Under the pieces are notes generated by a model. The model searched no databases and was not told the origin of the DNA. It worked only from the letters and a program-made list of their open reading frames with translations. The position numbers and the translations under genes were made by a program. A stretch of 64,000 nt of DNA from Hysterangium stoloniferum (taxonomy: Eukaryota; Basidiomycota; Agaricomycetes; Hysterangiales; Hysterangiaceae): assembly GCA_015178975.1 (NCBI GenBank), contig WHVD01000002.1, positions 372,001 to 436,000 on the forward strand, written 5' to 3'. Each line of letters begins with the position of its first letter. The first letter of the stretch is position 1. Positions 63,578-64,000 of the stretch are shown here, one piece after another.

Positions 63578-64000
63578 TGTTAAGAGTTGTGCACGGAGCT
63601 TATCAGAGGGTTTCCGGAGAATCCCACAGGAAAGCTGGTAGGACTTGGCTTCAGCTTATAGGCTGTGCCCTCACGAGATCGTGTTGTCCAATTTCAGACA
63701 GGTGGAGGGAATCCCAGGGAGTCCGGGGATAGATGATAGGTCGTGGGTTGGGAGGTCAATGGTGGGAAACCTGTGGAGTTGTTGATTGGTCGGGGAAGGT
63801 TGAGTGATGATAAGTTGGAGGTCAAGCAATAGGGGAGTCAGAGCCTGTGGGCTCCAACAAGGTTGAAGTGGTATTCTCAAAGAGGAGTTTAGAGTGGAAA
63901 ATGTACTAGATTACTGGGGGGAATCTAAGCTGATTTTCTGACTGGATTGTATGTACAACATCTGCCAGACTATATAGACTGTGGAATGTATAACATACCA
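63578..64000 (-). repeat. Family I LTR, cut by the window end
   Basis: Starts TGTTAAGAG and aligns with 62475 onwards through the transcript-start block near 63935. Whether it is solo or part of a complete element lies outside the window. Confidence 0.8.
63641..63671 (-). repeat. Conserved 31-nt LTR motif, copy 9
   Basis: Inside the LTR at the window edge. Confidence 0.8.

Noticed and set aside
1..64000. CRISPR arrays, operons, rRNA genes, riboswitches
   Set aside because: None seen; the window is eukaryotic and the repeats present are transposons, palindromes or tandem satellites.

Overview
The window reads as nuclear DNA of a mushroom-forming basidiomycete (Agaricomycetes). Evidence: short 56-73 nt spliceosomal introns with CTRAY-type branch sites, a family of F-box-like proteins of the kind expanded in Agaricomycetes, and a fungal mix of Ty1/copia, Ty3/gypsy, Tc1/mariner, Helitron, LINE and tyrosine-recombinase elements. 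Nothing prokaryotic is present. The species cannot be named from the sequence alone.

Host genes are few. Four paralogous F-box-like genes lie at 9277-10969, 15572-17252, 21369-23035 (all +) and 32572-34119 (-). The first two are a recent duplication. An eight-exon MFS transporter gene (28466-30638, +) can be modelled completely. A small repeat-containing protein is at 24459-24809 (+). The rest of 17-45 kb is mostly sparse, decayed intergenic DNA.

The left end (1-9 kb) holds a palindromic element, then a dead Tc1-like transposon (1395-8038) split by a nearly intact copia element (LTRs 1862-2089 and 6644-6926, target duplication GTATT). At 11.6-15.1 kb a second palindromic element carries a solo LTR and is followed by a degenerate element with the A1-B1-A2-B2 split direct repeats of Ngaro-type tyrosine-recombinase retrotransposons. 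At 18.1-19.4 kb a third palindrome has two solo LTRs in one arm. Palindromes four and five are at 41.2 and 51.6-53.8 kb.

From 45.4 kb onwards the window is a transposon nest. A decayed Helitron (about 45.4-51.6 kb, -) is broken by a 1.58-kb solo LTR, a 233-bp hairpin-rich insertion and a palindrome that itself holds a solo LTR. Next come an older LTR remnant and a complete but dead gypsy element (54347-61371, -) that contains a miniature Tc1 derivative. A tRNA-derived sequence split by another solo LTR and a truncated LTR at the window edge end the series.

The most unusual signals are: a 31-nt motif conserved in nine LTR copies that otherwise belong to clearly different families; an 11-nt self-primer in the gypsy element that coincides with a predicted transcript start; repeated LTR insertion into palindromic elements; tandem-repeat expansion at the same place inside several LTRs; and premature stops in the gypsy element that are almost all TGA at likely CGA codons. 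All similarity statements come from reading the sequence by eye; no database search was run.
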